Position numbers and translations under genes: made by a program. A stretch of 64,000 bases of DNA from Cordia subcordata (taxonomy: Eukaryota > Streptophyta > Magnoliopsida > Boraginales > Cordiaceae): assembly GCA_028554755.1 (NCBI GenBank), contig JAPTOF010000019.1, positions 444,001 through 508,000 on the forward strand. Direction: 5' to 3'. Each line of letters starts with the position of its first letter. Position 1 is the first letter of the stretch. Positions 1 through 12,599 of the stretch are shown here, one piece after another. The notes below the pieces were generated by a model. That model saw only the letters and a program-made list of their open reading frames with translations. It was not told where the DNA came from and did no database searches.

Positions 1-1425
1 GCTGGAAAGTCTTCCTCACCAATGCCGCTCCTTCGTCGCCTCTATTGAAAATCTGGCGACTACACCATCATTCTCACAGTTACGTGCTAAGTTGCTAGCT
101 TATGAACAGGGTCTTTTCCTTGATGATGATACATTTGATTCATCTCTTCAGGCGCTGAGCTTTCAATTACAAGCTTCATCTCTTCAACAAAGCACTGCTT
201 TAGTTGCTCAAACTTCATCAAAACCCACTTCGACACTATAGTCTTCTAAATTCTATAGGAAAACGTCTGGTGGCTATAAGGGCAAATGTCAGATTTGCAA
301 ATGCCGAGGCCATTCTGCTGATCGTTGTTATAAACGCTATGAAGGTCAAGGACAGTCTCGTTCATCTAATTCAGTGTCTCAATTTGCTAGTCTTCATCAT
401 TAATCTTCCTCCTAACCACCTTTGCTACCCACACCTGCGACTTCTTCTTAGGTTCCAGATTCTGGAGCCATCACTCATATGACTAATGATTCTACTCTCC
501 TTCAGAATATACAACCTTGTAATGGTTCTGATCAGTTGCTCGTCAGAGATGGTACGCCTCTTTCTATAGCAAATTTTGTTTCCTCGTCTTCGTCTACTTT
601 GTCCGGACCTTTATCGCTTAATCGTGTGTTGCATGTTCCCAATCTTACACATTGTCTTTTGTCAGTCTCCTAATTTACCAAAGAAAATAATGTTTCCTTT
701 GAATTTTTTCCCTCTACGTGTCTTGTTAAGGATCTTCAAACAGGGATTCCATTACTCAACGGCCACATTGAATCAAATTTATACACTTTACCGGTTACCT
801 CCTGTCTAAGCTCGTCGTGGGATGTGGCATTGTCTGCTAGTTGCGAGTCTACTTCTCTTTGGCATAGTCTATTGGGTTATCCAGCCAAACTGGTTTTCTC
901 TGCGCTCTGGTCTCAGTCATTTATCAAGTTTAAAGATTTTTGTCATTACAAAAGGTCTGTAATTCTTGTATGCAATGCAAAAGTCACAAATTGTCTTTCT
1001 CTCTTTTGTCTCGTCAGACTAGTTTTCCTTTTAGTTCATAGTAATGTTCGGGGACCTGCCCCAGTTTTGTCTTATTCCGGCTTTCGTTTCTTTTTTTTTT
1101 TGTTTTATTTATTGATGATTTTAGTCGATATACGTGATTATATCCGCTTCGTAATAAAAGTAATGTTTATTCTTGCTTTTTAGAATTTCAATCTTTTATT
1201 GAAAATCAATTCTCCACCAAAAATACATTCTTTTCAATATGATGGAGTTCTGAACTCACTCAAGGCAAAATGAAATTGCATTTTCTTACTCATGGAATTC
1301 GACACCGTAGATCTTGTCCAAATACCCTAGAACAAAATGGTTTGGCTGAGCGTAAAATTCATCATATTACTGAAATGGGAACTACTATTTTGTTCAATGC
1401 TTACTTTAAAAATTTAAGGAGATAA
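1..1425 (+). mobile_element. Degenerate Ty1/copia retrotransposon fragment (gag to integrase)
   Basis: Broken reading frames in copia order can be followed across the stretch. A gag end with a CCHC zinc knuckle (C-x2-C-x4-H-x4-C type, about 294-335) comes first. An aspartic-protease start of the DSGA-(I)THMT type follows (about 460-485), then a GAG-pre-integrase segment with LWHSLLGYP (about 855-885), then integrase-like pieces up to about 1425. Stops and frameshifts interrupt every section, and neither reverse transcriptase nor RNase H follows, so this is a dead, truncated copy. The 5' part lies outside the window and no LTR is visible. Family and order are clear; the exact 3' edge is not. 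Confidence 0.85.
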
Positions 1426-1936
1426 CGTATACGTTCACTTAATTGTAGGCACATGAATCATAATAATTTTTTTTAAATAATTTTTTTCTTTTTCACCACT
1501 TAAAAATTTAAGAAAACTAGAAGACAATAGACTATCAAATCCAATTCCTTTGAGAATTTCTTTTTCCTGATTCCTTTAGGAATGGGAAAAAGATCTAGGT
1601 ATATGTATAGTGTGATAAGATATGATAAGCATCTTAAAATAAGATCATTTCAGACATACTAGTAGTATTTGATTTTTCATTTTTCTCTCTAATCTTTTAT
1701 CATCTAGTTTTTGAAAACACACACACACATATATAGCAGATATGTAGTAGGTTTGTCATTCTTTTTTTAACAATTAGTTCAGGTGCATGTCCTAGTCATG
1801 GAATAGGAGAAAAAAAAGGATATTGGAAAGAGTCTTGCCCTTTATAAAATTTAGGCAAAAGACAATTGAATAACATGAGATAAAAAGAGTTTTTACTAGG
1901 CTAGCAGTGAACATAATGACTAGACATAAATGCCTA
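1426..1936. other. Intergenic, with a relic of the 270-bp MITE end
   Basis: No gene is seen. Around 1611-1661 lies a sequence (ataagatatgataagcatct and following) close to one end of the MITE seen whole at 34164-34433 and 48185-48455. It is probably a fragment. The rest is AT-rich. Confidence 0.4.
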
Positions 1937-1939
1937 TAA

Positions 1940-2176
1940 TGGCATGTTTGGATTAGTTTTTTTTTTTTTTTCTTTAGGAAAAAATACTTTTTTTTCCTGA
2001 AAAAGTTACATTAAATTTATAATAACTATTTGATTTGATTTTTTAAAAAGCTAAAACTCTAAAAAAGCTCAAATATAATTTTTTTAAAAAATTAGAATTT
2101 TCAGTTTCTAAAAAAAATTATTTTTCAAAAATTATTAAAAAAATCACTTTTCAAAAAAATCAATCCAAACATGCCC
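1940..2176. mobile_element. Tourist-like MITE (PIF/Harbinger type), copy 1
   Basis: The left end reads GGCATGTTTGGATTAG and the right end is its near inverse (aatccaaacatgcc). Direct TAA copies flank it at 1937-1939 and 2177-2179, the usual 3-bp target for PIF/Harbinger elements. The 237-bp interior is A/T runs with no coding capacity. Confidence 0.75.
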
Positions 2177-2573
2177 TAAATCAAAGATCAAAAGGCCAAG
2201 ATCCAAAGAAGAGTAATTACAAGTCTCTCGGTCATAGGGCGAGGTGAGCTTAACTCTCAAGTCAATAGAAGAACTGTGACTTTTAATGCGAGACATTATC
2301 CATCTAGGTTTCATCCAATACCCATAGTAAATGGAATCACCAAAAACATGACCGGGGCCTTCTAACTATTGAATGTTACAACACAGAACGCACAAATGCG
2401 TGAAGAGGGCCCCAGTTTATGATGGCATGCATGCAATTCTTGTAGGACCATTAATGAGTGGAATTAAAAACGTAGTTTGACTAAAAGCTTCACTTTAGGT
2501 GAGACTTTGAAACAATTGTTTTTCCTTTTATTTTTGTGACCAAGGCCGATCCCAATCCCCACCAGGTTGTTTA

Positions 2574-2588
2574 TGGTCTATTTGGATT

Positions 2589-2627
<39 letters not shown>

Positions 2628-2808
2628 TAGATAGATAGATAGATAGATACACACTAATTATTTGGTTTGATTTCTGAAAAAATTTAAAAAATTATGAAAA
2701 AAAGATCAAATAATTTTTTCCCAAAAATCAAAATTTTAACATTTGAAAAAAATTTTTTTTTAGAAATTATTAAAAATTATTTTTAAAAAAATCAATCCAA
2801 GGGAGCCG
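2574..2808. mobile_element. Tourist-like MITE, copy 2, diverged
   Basis: The left end is TGGTCTATTTGGATTTG and the right end is aatcaatccaagggagccg, an imperfect inverse. TTA flanks both sides (2571-2573 and 2809-2811). It is almost the same length as the 1940-2176 element and has a similar A/T interior. A (TA)n(GATA)n microsatellite at about 2597-2648 has grown inside it. Confidence 0.65.
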
Positions 2809-2811
2809 TTA

Positions 2812-4310
2812 ATTAATTGACAAGACTCACCACAAGCGTGGGTGTGGAATCATGGAATAAAATAGTTTGGCATTATACATATGCTACCTGCTGGTTGTAG
2901 ACAATAATCACAACTTAATAATCTCATCCAATTTTATATCTATGTCTCTATCTTTTACCTAATTAAACCTTTTCTTTTTTTTTTTTTTTTGCATCAACCA
3001 GGCACATTACTCTGCCATAATAGAATTGTAAGCTTATTCTTCTTGACCTATCTTCCTTCGGTAACACTAGTGGATTTTTACTGGGTAATCTGTTTGTTTC
3101 TTCAACATTTTCTTCCTCTATATTTTTATACGTTCTCGTTTTTTTAAGATTGACATTAAATAATAATCAATTTTTTTTATGTGAAACGTTAAAAAAGATA
3201 TTCTTGTTTTTTATTCTTTATTATTATACATCAGTACTGCTCTTTCTTCCTTTTTATCATTAGTACCCACCAATATTGAAGCAATTGCTGAAAATATATT
3301 TAAGAATTTTTTCTTTTTATATTATGAATTTCTACGTGTAGAAAAATAAGGACATGCAGCTGCTCGGATCCACCTTAATCTTCATACGCCTAGCTCATAA
3401 ACAAGGGAATGCAATCTTACAGATTAGGTACGGAAGCAATAAAAGTAAACACAAAAGAATGTTCAACAAACAGACCCCTATAATTTGACTCACCCAAAAC
3501 ACCACTAAGAATCATGACGTCAAGCGGGGATAATGATGTCCCAACGCAATTTTCAAAATGCCACAGAAAAAGTATGTGTTATCGAAGTATAAATTCGTCT
3601 TTAACAAAAGTAGTTTGAACGTGTTGAAATGACCATTTTTGAACACTAGACATGCCTACCAGCAGCATCATTTAATTTGCCATTTTCACACCTTTGATCG
3701 ATAAGCACATTAAATTGAGCAGATAATACCAAATGGACAACTCTTTCTATAAAATTACTGAACTAATACAACACCGCCGAAGAACCGTCGCTGCTGCCCT
3801 AACACAGAGAATTCCAAACACTAGAATTTCATGCCATTTCAAATCGGTTCAACTCTCTTCAGTTCACTCCGTTAAGTAACAAAAATATAATATTGCTTTA
3901 AACAAAACATTAAGGAAAAAGGAAAAGAAACAAAACAAAATTAAAAAAAAAAAAAAATTACAACTTTGGGAAAAGTTTACAAAAAAAATCCTCCAAGACC
4001 CCAGATCGAAAATAAGAAAAATTCACGACAGAAAACCCATTAATGCTCTCCCATACCCTTCTTGCAACATACCGGTATAATTAATCCCTAACAACTTTAC
4101 CATAATTAAGCTATGAGGATTACTATGTATATCAGCAAGCATTCAGGTGATGCTTCACAGTTCGTACGAGAAGTAATCCTTAGTATTTAATTTGAAACAT
4201 GAAACCAGAAAGTGTAGAGCCATACAAAGGGGTACGTGAAGCATGGCGGGAAGGAGATAAAGCGTTAATATTATGGTAAAAGTGAGGGTAATTAATGGAG
4301 CCGGGAAAAA
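2812..4310. other. Intergenic, 3' side of RLP44
   Basis: No coding region is visible. It holds poly-T and poly-A runs (2976-2989, 3943-3957). The last ~300 bp next to the RLP44 stop are less AT-rich and may be its 3' UTR. Confidence 0.4.
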
Positions 4311-5147
4311 TCAATAATCAGGCATAAGCTGAGTAAGTTTGCCTTGTTCATTAGCCATCTTGTGTTCAGTGGCTTTCAACCAAATACAAACAGCAGTAAA
4401 GCTAAGCACCAAGCTCAAAAACCCGCTTCCTAATCCGATCCCAACAATTGTCAACACCGATAAGCCTTTGTTCTTCATGGGCGGCAATGGGTACCCGTAA
4501 AGATCCTTGTTCCCTTCATAAGAGCTCGCATTGAACCGCGCCAAGTTGCCGCTCCTGTTCCCCAGAGTCGCGGGAATCGGACCCGACAACCTATTATTCG
4601 ACACGTCGAAAGCCGATAATCGAACCAACAGTCCCAGTTGCTGAGGAATAGGCCCAGCCAGTTTGTTATCGTGGAGGTCAATGACGTTGAGGTATGCACA
4701 CAAGGCAAGCTGAGAAGGGATTGGACCGGAGAGGCGGTTGGATGAGAGGTTAAGAACCGCGAGGTTGACTAGGAATTGTAACTGGGGTGGGATTGGGCCG
4801 GTTATGGAGTTGGAGGACAAGTCAAGGGCTTGGAGGTTTGTGCAGTTAGAGAGGTAGGGGGAAATGGTGCCTTGGAGGGCAAAATTGGAAAGCGAGAGTT
4901 TGTAGATGCGGCCGTTGTTGCATGTGGCGCCCTGGAGGTAGGAGGTGAAGCCTTGACATGGGTTTGCGAAGGTGGCCTTAGTCCAGTTCTTGAGGTTGTT
5001 GAGTGGGTCTTGTAAGGATTCGCTCAATTGGGTTAAACACTGCTCGTCGTTTGGATCCGCTGATGCCGATGGGATGAGTGGCACGATGGCGCACGTTAGC
5101 AGCAGAGCCACCAACCCATGGTGATTATGATGATTTCTCGTCATCAA
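4311..5147 (-). CDS. RLP44: Receptor-like protein 44 (RLP44) orthologue
   Basis: Single-exon 278-residue protein. Residues 1-30 form a signal peptide (basic start, then [14 protein letters not shown]). A cysteine-bearing N-terminal cap follows, then about four leucine-rich repeats of the LDLSSN-x-(I/L)-(T/S)-GPIP type (about 105-200). A juxtamembrane cap is followed by one transmembrane helix (about 231-258) and a short tail ending KLTQLMPDY. There is no kinase domain. Length, tail and repeat number match Arabidopsis RLP44 (At3g49750), a plasma-membrane protein known to connect pectin-state sensing to brassinosteroid signalling through BAK1/BRI1. The start is the first Met before the signal peptide; the next codon is also Met. 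The upstream DNA has GA-rich and G-rich tracts. Confidence 0.92.
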   Translation of the reverse strand: MMTRNHHNHHGLVALLLTCAIVPLIPSASADPNDEQCLTQLSESLQDPLNNLKNWTKATFANPCQGFTSYLQGATCNNGRIYKLSLSNFALQGTISPYLSNCTNLQALDLSSNSITGPIPPQLQFLVNLAVLNLSSNRLSGPIPSQLALCAYLNVIDLHDNKLAGPIPQQLGLLVRLSAFDVSNNRLSGPIPATLGNRSGNLARFNASSYEGNKDLYGYPLPPMKNKGLSVLTIVGIGLGSGFLSLVLSFTAVCIWLKATEHKMANEQGKLTQLMPDY

Positions 5148-5682
5148 GACTAGCTACCCAATTAAATTGCGGTGTTGTGTATTTTCTTTTTCTTTTCAAA
5201 CTTTCTTTTTTTTTTCTGACGTACTTCCTGCAGGTTGTCGAGGCGCAAGTTAGCGTGACGAGAGAGAGAGAGGAGAAGATGCTTTGTATCTGATTGATCG
5301 TGTTAATGAACGAAGCAGGCGCTCTTTTTTTTTCCCTCCTTTGGTTATTCAGGAAACAGTAACTTGAGGTGAGGCGTTGGGGTTGGATATACGTTGTTAA
5401 AGGCGCGTGTTGGCGCGAGGGGAGAGAACTCTTTGGCTTTGTTTTTTACCCATAGGCTTCGTTTAAATCTTATGTGTGTGCATATGTATATATATAAAGT
5501 AGTTAGATATTGGGTACATCCACAAGGGAGATATGAGAGCAGGGCAAAGAGTACTTTGGGGGGGCGGAGGGGGGGGGAGGGGGGGTGTGGAGCCAGTAAC
5601 TTGGGTTTGGTGAAAATGAAAAGTAATAGTTGGCACGAGGAAGGAAGGGTGTCTTGTGATGTAGGGCTGGGGGGGGGGGGCA
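5148..5682. other. RLP44 upstream region with G-tracts
   Basis: This is 5' of the minus-strand RLP44. It holds a GA run at about 5260-5276, broken G-runs at 5561-5586 (near 5561-5567, 5572-5578, 5580-5585) and a 12-base G run near 5669-5680. The runs could form G-quadruplexes on the plus strand. No TATA box was assigned. Confidence 0.4.
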
Positions 5683-5690
5683 GTGAGCGG

Positions 5691-6127
5691 TAGAAGTGGC
5701 AAACGGGTACCCGCAGGTCAACCCGACCCGTTTACGACGGGTTTGGCGGGTTGACCCGTTTAATAAACGGGTTAGGAGTTTTAAACCCTAACTCGACTCT
5801 AATGGGTTGGTGGGTTATTATAGCGGGTTAGGCAGGTCGTCTTGGCAGGTTCGCGGGTCATTTTTGACGGGTTTACGGGTCGCTTTGGCGGGTTATGTGG
5901 GTTAGGCGGGTTCATGGGTCATTTTTGCACATTTGGCGAGTCGGCGGGTCATTTTGGCGGGTTCATGGGGTCACACGCGGGGTTGACCCAACCCGACCCG
6001 ACAATTTGGCGGGTTGGGTCAGGTTGACCCGTTTATTTGGCGTGTCACTAAATCATCAACCATAACTCTATTTTTTGACGAATTAGGCGGGTCGACCCAC
6101 GAGTATCAACCCGTTTTGCCACATATA
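5691..6127. mobile_element. hAT-type MITE, copy A
   Basis: The 437-bp element starts TAGAAGTGGCAAACGGGT and ends with the near inverse acccgttttgccacatata. A perfect 8-bp direct repeat, GTGAGCGG, flanks it (5683-5690 and 6128-6135), which is the hAT target size. The interior is made almost wholly of degenerate GGCGGGTT / GACCCG units and has no transposase. The second copy lies at 7211-7595 in the opposite orientation. Confidence 0.88.
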
Positions 6128-6135
6128 GTGAGCGG

Positions 6136-7202
6136 CATACATGAGGGAGCAAAGATAGTGACTACACTCATTCTAGACTCTCAAGACAGCTAGCTATTCG
6201 TCATTTTCTTCCCATATTTCTCTCCCCAGGTCTACTTCAATTTATTTTTATAAACTTTTTCTTTATTACTTTCTTTTTTTTCATAATATAATGACATATG
6301 TAATTTCGTACGGAAATTTAACCATGTACAAGAGCTGCGGCCATGACCAAGAATCAAAAGGTTGACGTTAACATCACGTCAGATAAATCCAGCAGCAAAG
6401 ATAATTTTTTTTTTTGCGAAACAAATGAGTAATTTGTATTAATAAATATATATATACAAAAAAATGTACAAGTATTAAAAAATATATAAAAAGAGCCTAT
6501 ATAAAATGTACAAGTATCAAAAGATGTAAAAAATAATAATTTTGTTTCCTCTTGAATGTGAAAAGATATTGGCCAAAGATATAACATAGCATCAAAATAT
6601 AATTTGACATATTAACATACCCTACGGGGGTTCTGCAGTCTTCCAAATGCTTCAGTGTTGGTCGTCGTCTTTAGTCTACATAGCTTTTTCTTTTTCAACT
6701 TTTTTTTATTTATTTAAAACATAACGACGCTTAATTAGTGAATTGTTTGGCTGATTAATTCCATCAATCATGTACCTGTTTGTAAACGTACTGCAGCAGA
6801 TATAAAGTTAGTGAAACCTGACCTAAAACACTATTGGACTGATAAATATTTATTATCCATCAAGCTAAAAAAAAAAAAAACTGTTATTCAAGTAAGCGAA
6901 GAAAACTAATTGAGCTTACTGAAATTCTTTTATTATCAACTCTAATAAGGCTTATTTTATTAGTAAGGAAAATTTTGAATGGCCGGGGCTTGCACGAAAC
7001 AGGCCATTTAATTTCCTAAACTCCAAATTCCTAGTATACATACATCTTGTCCAATATATATAGAATTTCAACTGCTGTACTTAAAGGATATTAATTGTCT
7101 CACAAGTTAATTCCACCCAAACCCACTTTTTGGCGCATAATCGTCTAAGATTATGATCGGAGATGCTACCAACTTTAAATTATACTATACAGTAGTAGAG
7201 TT
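6136..7202. other. Spacer between the two hAT MITEs
   Basis: AT-rich unique-looking DNA with poly-A/T runs (6403-6415, 6867-6880). No gene is recognised on either strand. Confidence 0.4.
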
Positions 7203-7210
7203 ATCCTTCC

Positions 7211-7595
7211 TATAGGTGGCAAAACGGGTTGAGACTCGCGGGTCGACCCGCCTAACTCGTAAAAAAATAGGTTTAGGGTTGATGATTTAGTGACCCGCCA
7301 AATAAACGGGTCAACCCGACCCAACCCGCCAAATTGTCGGGTCGGGTTGGGTCAACCCGCGAGTGACCCATGAACCCGCCAAAGCGACCCGTAACCCCGT
7401 AAAAAACGACCCGCGAACCTGCCAAAACGACCCGCCTAACCCGCTATAATAACCCACCTAACCCACCAACCCATTAGGGTCGGGTTAGGGTTTAAAACCC
7501 CTGACCCGTTTATTAAACGGGTAAACCCGACCCAACCCGCCGAACCCGTCGTAAACGGGTCAGGTTGACCCGCGGGTACCCGTTTGCCACTTCTA
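7211..7595. mobile_element. hAT-type MITE, copy B (inverted relative to copy A)
   Basis: The 385-bp element starts TATAGGTGGCAAAACGGGTT and ends acccgtttgccacttcta. Flanking 8-mers are ATCCTTCC (7203-7210) and ATCCTTGC (7596-7603), a target duplication with one mismatch. Its sequence is the reverse complement of copy A with internal deletions. Separate target duplications show two independent insertions, not one split element. Confidence 0.88.
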
Positions 7596-7614
7596 ATCCT
7601 TGCCGATACTTATA

Positions 7615-7752
<138 letters not shown>

Positions 7753-7759
7753 TGGGTAT

Positions 7760-10678
7760 AAGACCACCTGCGCATAAATTTATTTTCTTGAACGTTTCGT
7801 CATGTGATTAATTTCGAGAAGCAAGTGGACAGGAGAAAAAGTTTAGAGATGCTGGTGGAGTTGATTTTGTCTAGTTATTTGAATACTTTGCGCTCTTTTT
7901 GAGCTTCTTTGTCAAACTTATAGAATCTATTTTGATACTCCGATCATTCGGCTGTCATTTGCCATTAACCTCAATTTTGATCTATTAGCTTCATGGTTAG
8001 TAAAATAAAAGAAGTTTGCGGGCTATCCAATCATAACAAAAGCAAAATTATTTATTATTTTTTTTGCCTTTTCCTTGTTATCCAAAGTAAATCTTTGAGA
8101 GTTAGCGCCTAATAAGCTAAAATCGTCAAACAAATCAATAATAAAGACTTTGGTTTATAGAGAGGCTAATAAAAGCGCAAATTAGATGGCAAACTTTGGT
8201 CTAACATTACCATTGGGAACTCATCACTTTGAAGTTCCACCCAAACCGCTGAGAAGAATCTTAGGAGAAGGCACTAGGGGAGTCCCCTCCCAAAAATTAG
8301 TTCTTATGTAATATAGTAGATTTTACGTCCTTAAAAAAAAAGACCTTGGTTTATGGATATATCTATATTTCTAAATTAAAAACGACAAATTTTGTTATGT
8401 ATATATCTACTTTGATTTTTCAGTAGCTAAATTCTACTAGATGACTGCTCTCGAGTAGCATGGGACATGTTGGATCCTGTATGGATAGGCAAGAACTACC
8501 TTGCACGGCCAAGTACTCGTGAGCAACCGATAGCAAAGGAGTACGGTGAGGGAAGGATGAAACGAACCTTCATTGGGAAAAAATAATGTTACACTATGAA
8601 TAGTATTTACATATGACATCAATGAGGTTATAAATAATTATCAGAATATAAACAAGGATAACAACAAATAACAGATTTTGGAAAAATATAAAAATGATTT
8701 TCTATTATCCCCTGTCACATCCGCTCACATATGATTTCTATGTTGGAATGATGATTTGACATATAAATTTGAGGGTGTTTATTATATATGTGCAAATTGC
8801 AATAACGTTAACGTATTTACAAACTAATTAATGGGTCGTTGTCAAATTGTTTCAATTATTTACTGGTTGTAAAAACTAAAATGTTCTCGTGAATATATGA
8901 GGTAATGTTCTATATATATTAGACTTCAAATTGGTTTGACTCCATACTATCATTATATGTCGGATACCAAAATTAGCTGGGGTTAGATCGATGTTTAGCT
9001 ACAATTCCTGTGGCAGCAATGCCACCATGCATATAAACTTTTCGTGAATCCACTGGTCATAATTTGCTGCACGAGAAAAGGATGCTCTCTTAAGGATGAT
9101 CAACCATCGATTTTAGTTTCAAGTGCGTAGGATGTCTTAATGCGAGTCCAGCACGATTCCTACAAGCCAACATACTGTTGGGGTCATCTACCTAGGCCAG
9201 CTGAAACTGAAGTATGTTTCTCCTTTTCTTTTATTTCCGAAGGGTCCCATAATTATTCCTTTCGGCTGATCAGCTGGGCTAGAATTAAAATAATAAGTGA
9301 TCAAAAAATTTTTGAAAAGAATAAGAGAAATTAAAAAAAAAATGGATACATAAAAATTAGGGTATGCAATTTTAAGACTCGAAAAGATCAAGTAGAAAAG
9401 GGCAGGGAGGTACCTAGAATTAAAGTTATGTGATCTTAAGACTTGAAAAAGAAGAAGAGAAAGGAGAGAGAGGTAGCTAGATAATTAAATATATAGGGCA
9501 TGGTCGGGGCACACAATCTAATCCAAGTGCATATATGGTCATTTGGTCCCTCAGACAAAATAATATGGCTATTTCTTTGGGGAAAAATATAGGATCTTTG
9601 GATGTCAAAGTTTGTCACTTCAATACAAAGCTTTGTGGGTATATGCTCGACAAGAAATTGTTTGGGTTTGAGATGTGAATGCGACGTGTGTTTTTATTGG
9701 TCTTCAGGAGTAGGAACAGTCGAACAAAGTGATATTTGTTTGTTGATTCCCTAGATCACGATTCGAATAATTACTATAAAATTAACCAGCTCCACATACA
9801 TATACGAAACTCGTGGTGCTGGACTGCATTTCTTCTTCTTTTTTTGTTTGTTTGTTTGTTTCCTATATGGGCATATCACTCTCTGTCTCATCAGCTGAAT
9901 TGTAATTGATCCTGCATCCACAGATTGGGTGTAACTTCACTAATATAATTGCTAAAACCATATATAGCATTAGCAGCTACGACCTTTTGTTAAGATATAG
10001 CGGTGGTGAAGGACACAATAGTGCGTGTGAGCATCTTCTCGCGATGAGCAATAATTAATTAATTGGACTGCGTGTACCTTGTACAGACGTTTCATCCATC
10101 AGTACTGCAAGACTTTGGTGCATGCGTGATCCCATTCCATGAGTGTCCTGGAGGAACCCAAATATATACGCGTGTGCGCGTGTGCGTGTGTGCGTTTTAA
10201 GGGTACGAAAAGAAAAAGCGCATCTTTGTGGAGACGAAGAGTAGGATCATCATTTTATCAATATTCGTGGTTAATTTGATGAGGCAACATTTTAAGGTGT
10301 ACGCTCGTGTACGTATAAGCTTTGGTATTGTGTACCAATTTGGCGTGAACACATGATGATAGTGATCAGAAAGAAACTAAAAATAAGGTCCGGGGGAAGA
10401 CAAAAAACAAAAGTATCAAATGTTGTTGGTAGAATCGATAAAATAGCTAGAGAGCATGGGAGAGGCAAAATTCCAGCATGATGCAGTACTGTAGGAAAGT
10501 GATTGACAGGAGCATAGCCCCCTACTCGGGCTTATGTTGGTTTTGTGCTCGACAAACCCTTCTATCAGCGTTTGATTTGATTGTGATTTGCAAACCCAAC
10601 TGAAACATACTTAACAACTTTCCACAGTAAAGGATTATGAGAAAACCATGGCAAAACATATGATATGATTGCCACCGT

Positions 10679-10722
<44 letters not shown>

Positions 10723-11212
10723 GGTAGATGTCCCTGTGAACATTAATTCATCATGGTCCCACTACTCAATAGGAATTAAAGATTCCAATCCTTACACATT
10801 TGATTGAGTGGCCAAGCTAATTCGTTAGATTATTGTATCATTATCAATATTCACCATACATACATACATATATATGTATATATATATATATATGTTTATA
10901 TGCCGGTGGAATTGAGTCCACATATATAGTAACCATACTTGGATTATCAACAAAAGCATACGAGTTTATTTCTAGTGCAATATCTAGAGTAGTTTTACCT
11001 TTACAACAATATTATTTTGTGTTGTGGAGAAATAATTAATCAACAAGCTAGAGAATATATAATCCAAACGAGATTACCAAATGAATGCACGGCCTCCACA
11101 GGTCCACCTCTGTAATACGTACTCGCCACAGGTCAATTATCCACAATCAAATCTTAATTTCTCCCCTGCTATATATATAATCCGTGCCATCGTTTGGAAT
11201 TTGAAATAGGAT

Positions 11213-11246
<34 letters not shown>

Positions 11247-11640
11247 ATAGACACACACTGCCCCACATTCATGACCACATTGTTGTCCCATGCATGACTA
11301 TCGTGCAAGCATGCAAATATATATAACGTACGACATTACATTTCCAGCCAGGCGAACTAAGATTTTTTTTTTCTTCATTTGATGGAAGGCCAACTAAGAT
11401 AAGTTGCATAAAAAAAGACGTGTTATATGGACATGATTTATTGCAGAACAACTACCAATTAATATACATGCCTATAAACTATTTCCATAAATTTCAAGTC
11501 ACAAATTGGATGCCACATCTGTACCACAGAGGTAATCGACGCCCTACCGAAGGCCGCCTCAGCTGATCTCTCCTTTGAATTTTGATCTATTAGAGAAATG
11601 ACGTTCCTCTTCCTTCCTTTTTTTTTTCTTTTTTTTTTTG
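7760..11640. other. Long intergenic region
   Basis: About 3.9 kb with no convincing gene on either strand. Microsatellites are (TA)n at about 10688-10719 and 10870-10894, and (TA)n(CA)n at about 11214-11247. A GT/CG-rich run lies near 10166-10195. Open frames here are short and show no known domain. Confidence 0.5.
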
Positions 11641-11649
11641 GCTTTTTGT

Positions 11650-12590
11650 TTATAGATTCTCTGTGTTCTAACCTAATTATATAGCTAGTATCTGAATTCA
11701 CAAAACTACAGTATAGGCCCCTTGTGTTTTTCTGAAATGTGCACACTTGCTCATCCGTTAAGTTTTCTGTTAATTCCTTAACAGATTTTTAGAAATATCC
11801 ATTTTACCCTTATCTTATTTAATAAATTCTCTATTTTATCTTTATCTTATTTTAAAAAATTAAATTAAATAAATTAAAAAAATGAAAAAAATCAATCAGC
11901 CAACCCACCAACCCTACCCTCTTCCCCCGGTGCCCCATCACCAAAAATAAACACACACACACATATAAGAAGACATTTTAAAAAAAAAAAAACGAAATTG
12001 AAGAAAATACTCTCTCTCTCTCTCTCTCTCTCACTCTCAAATGAGAAAAGCACTCTGACTTTCTTGTTTCTGGAACCTTTTGATGGACCTTTTATGCCTA
12101 TACCATGGTGGCCGCGTGGTGTTGGTAGGCGGTGGTAAGGGTTGGCGTGGCGGTGGTTGTGGGGGTGGGCAATGGTGGTGATGGTGGTGGTAGGGGCTGG
12201 TATCGTGGTGGGGTGGGGTAATGATTTTTATTTTTTGTTTTTCTTTTTTTAAAGATGAAGAAGTATTTTAAAAAAAAATTAAAACACATGGGGGTGGGGG
12301 TGGGGGTGGTGATTTTCATTTTTGTTTTTTGTTTTCCCTAAAAGATGAAGAAGAATTTTAAAGAAAAAATTAAACACATGGGATATTTGTACAATTAATG
12401 ACAAAATACAAAGCTCACCTTCATTTTGAGCACGCGTAGAATACCTCTCGTTAAAATGGATTGGACACCTTGTGGAGGGACCAAATGTACAAATTTCGGA
12501 AAAACACAAGGGGTCTGCATTGTAGTTTTATAAATTCAGAAACTAGCAGTGTAATTAAAGCTGAACACAAGGGATTTATAAGTAAAAAAA
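11650..12590. mobile_element. Non-autonomous element with ~100-bp terminal inverted repeats, Mutator-like
   Basis: The left arm (about 11650-11742) and right arm (about 12484-12590) are inverse over about 100 bp. For example ggccccttgtgtttttctga on the left answers cggaaaaacacaaggggtc on the right, and tctgaattcacaaaactaca answers tgtagttttataaattcaga. Long inverted repeats around a short non-coding core suit Mutator-like elements. I could not fix a 9-bp target duplication because poly-T lies at the left edge. Inside are a (CT)n tract (12009-12032) and a GGTGGT-rich stretch (12107-12220). Confidence 0.65.
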
Positions 12591-12599
12591 TCCTTTTTT

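Noticed and set aside
5784..5795. AAACCCTAA telo-box near 5784
   Set aside because: It lies inside the hAT MITE among degenerate repeats, with no site II motif or TATA box in promoter order.
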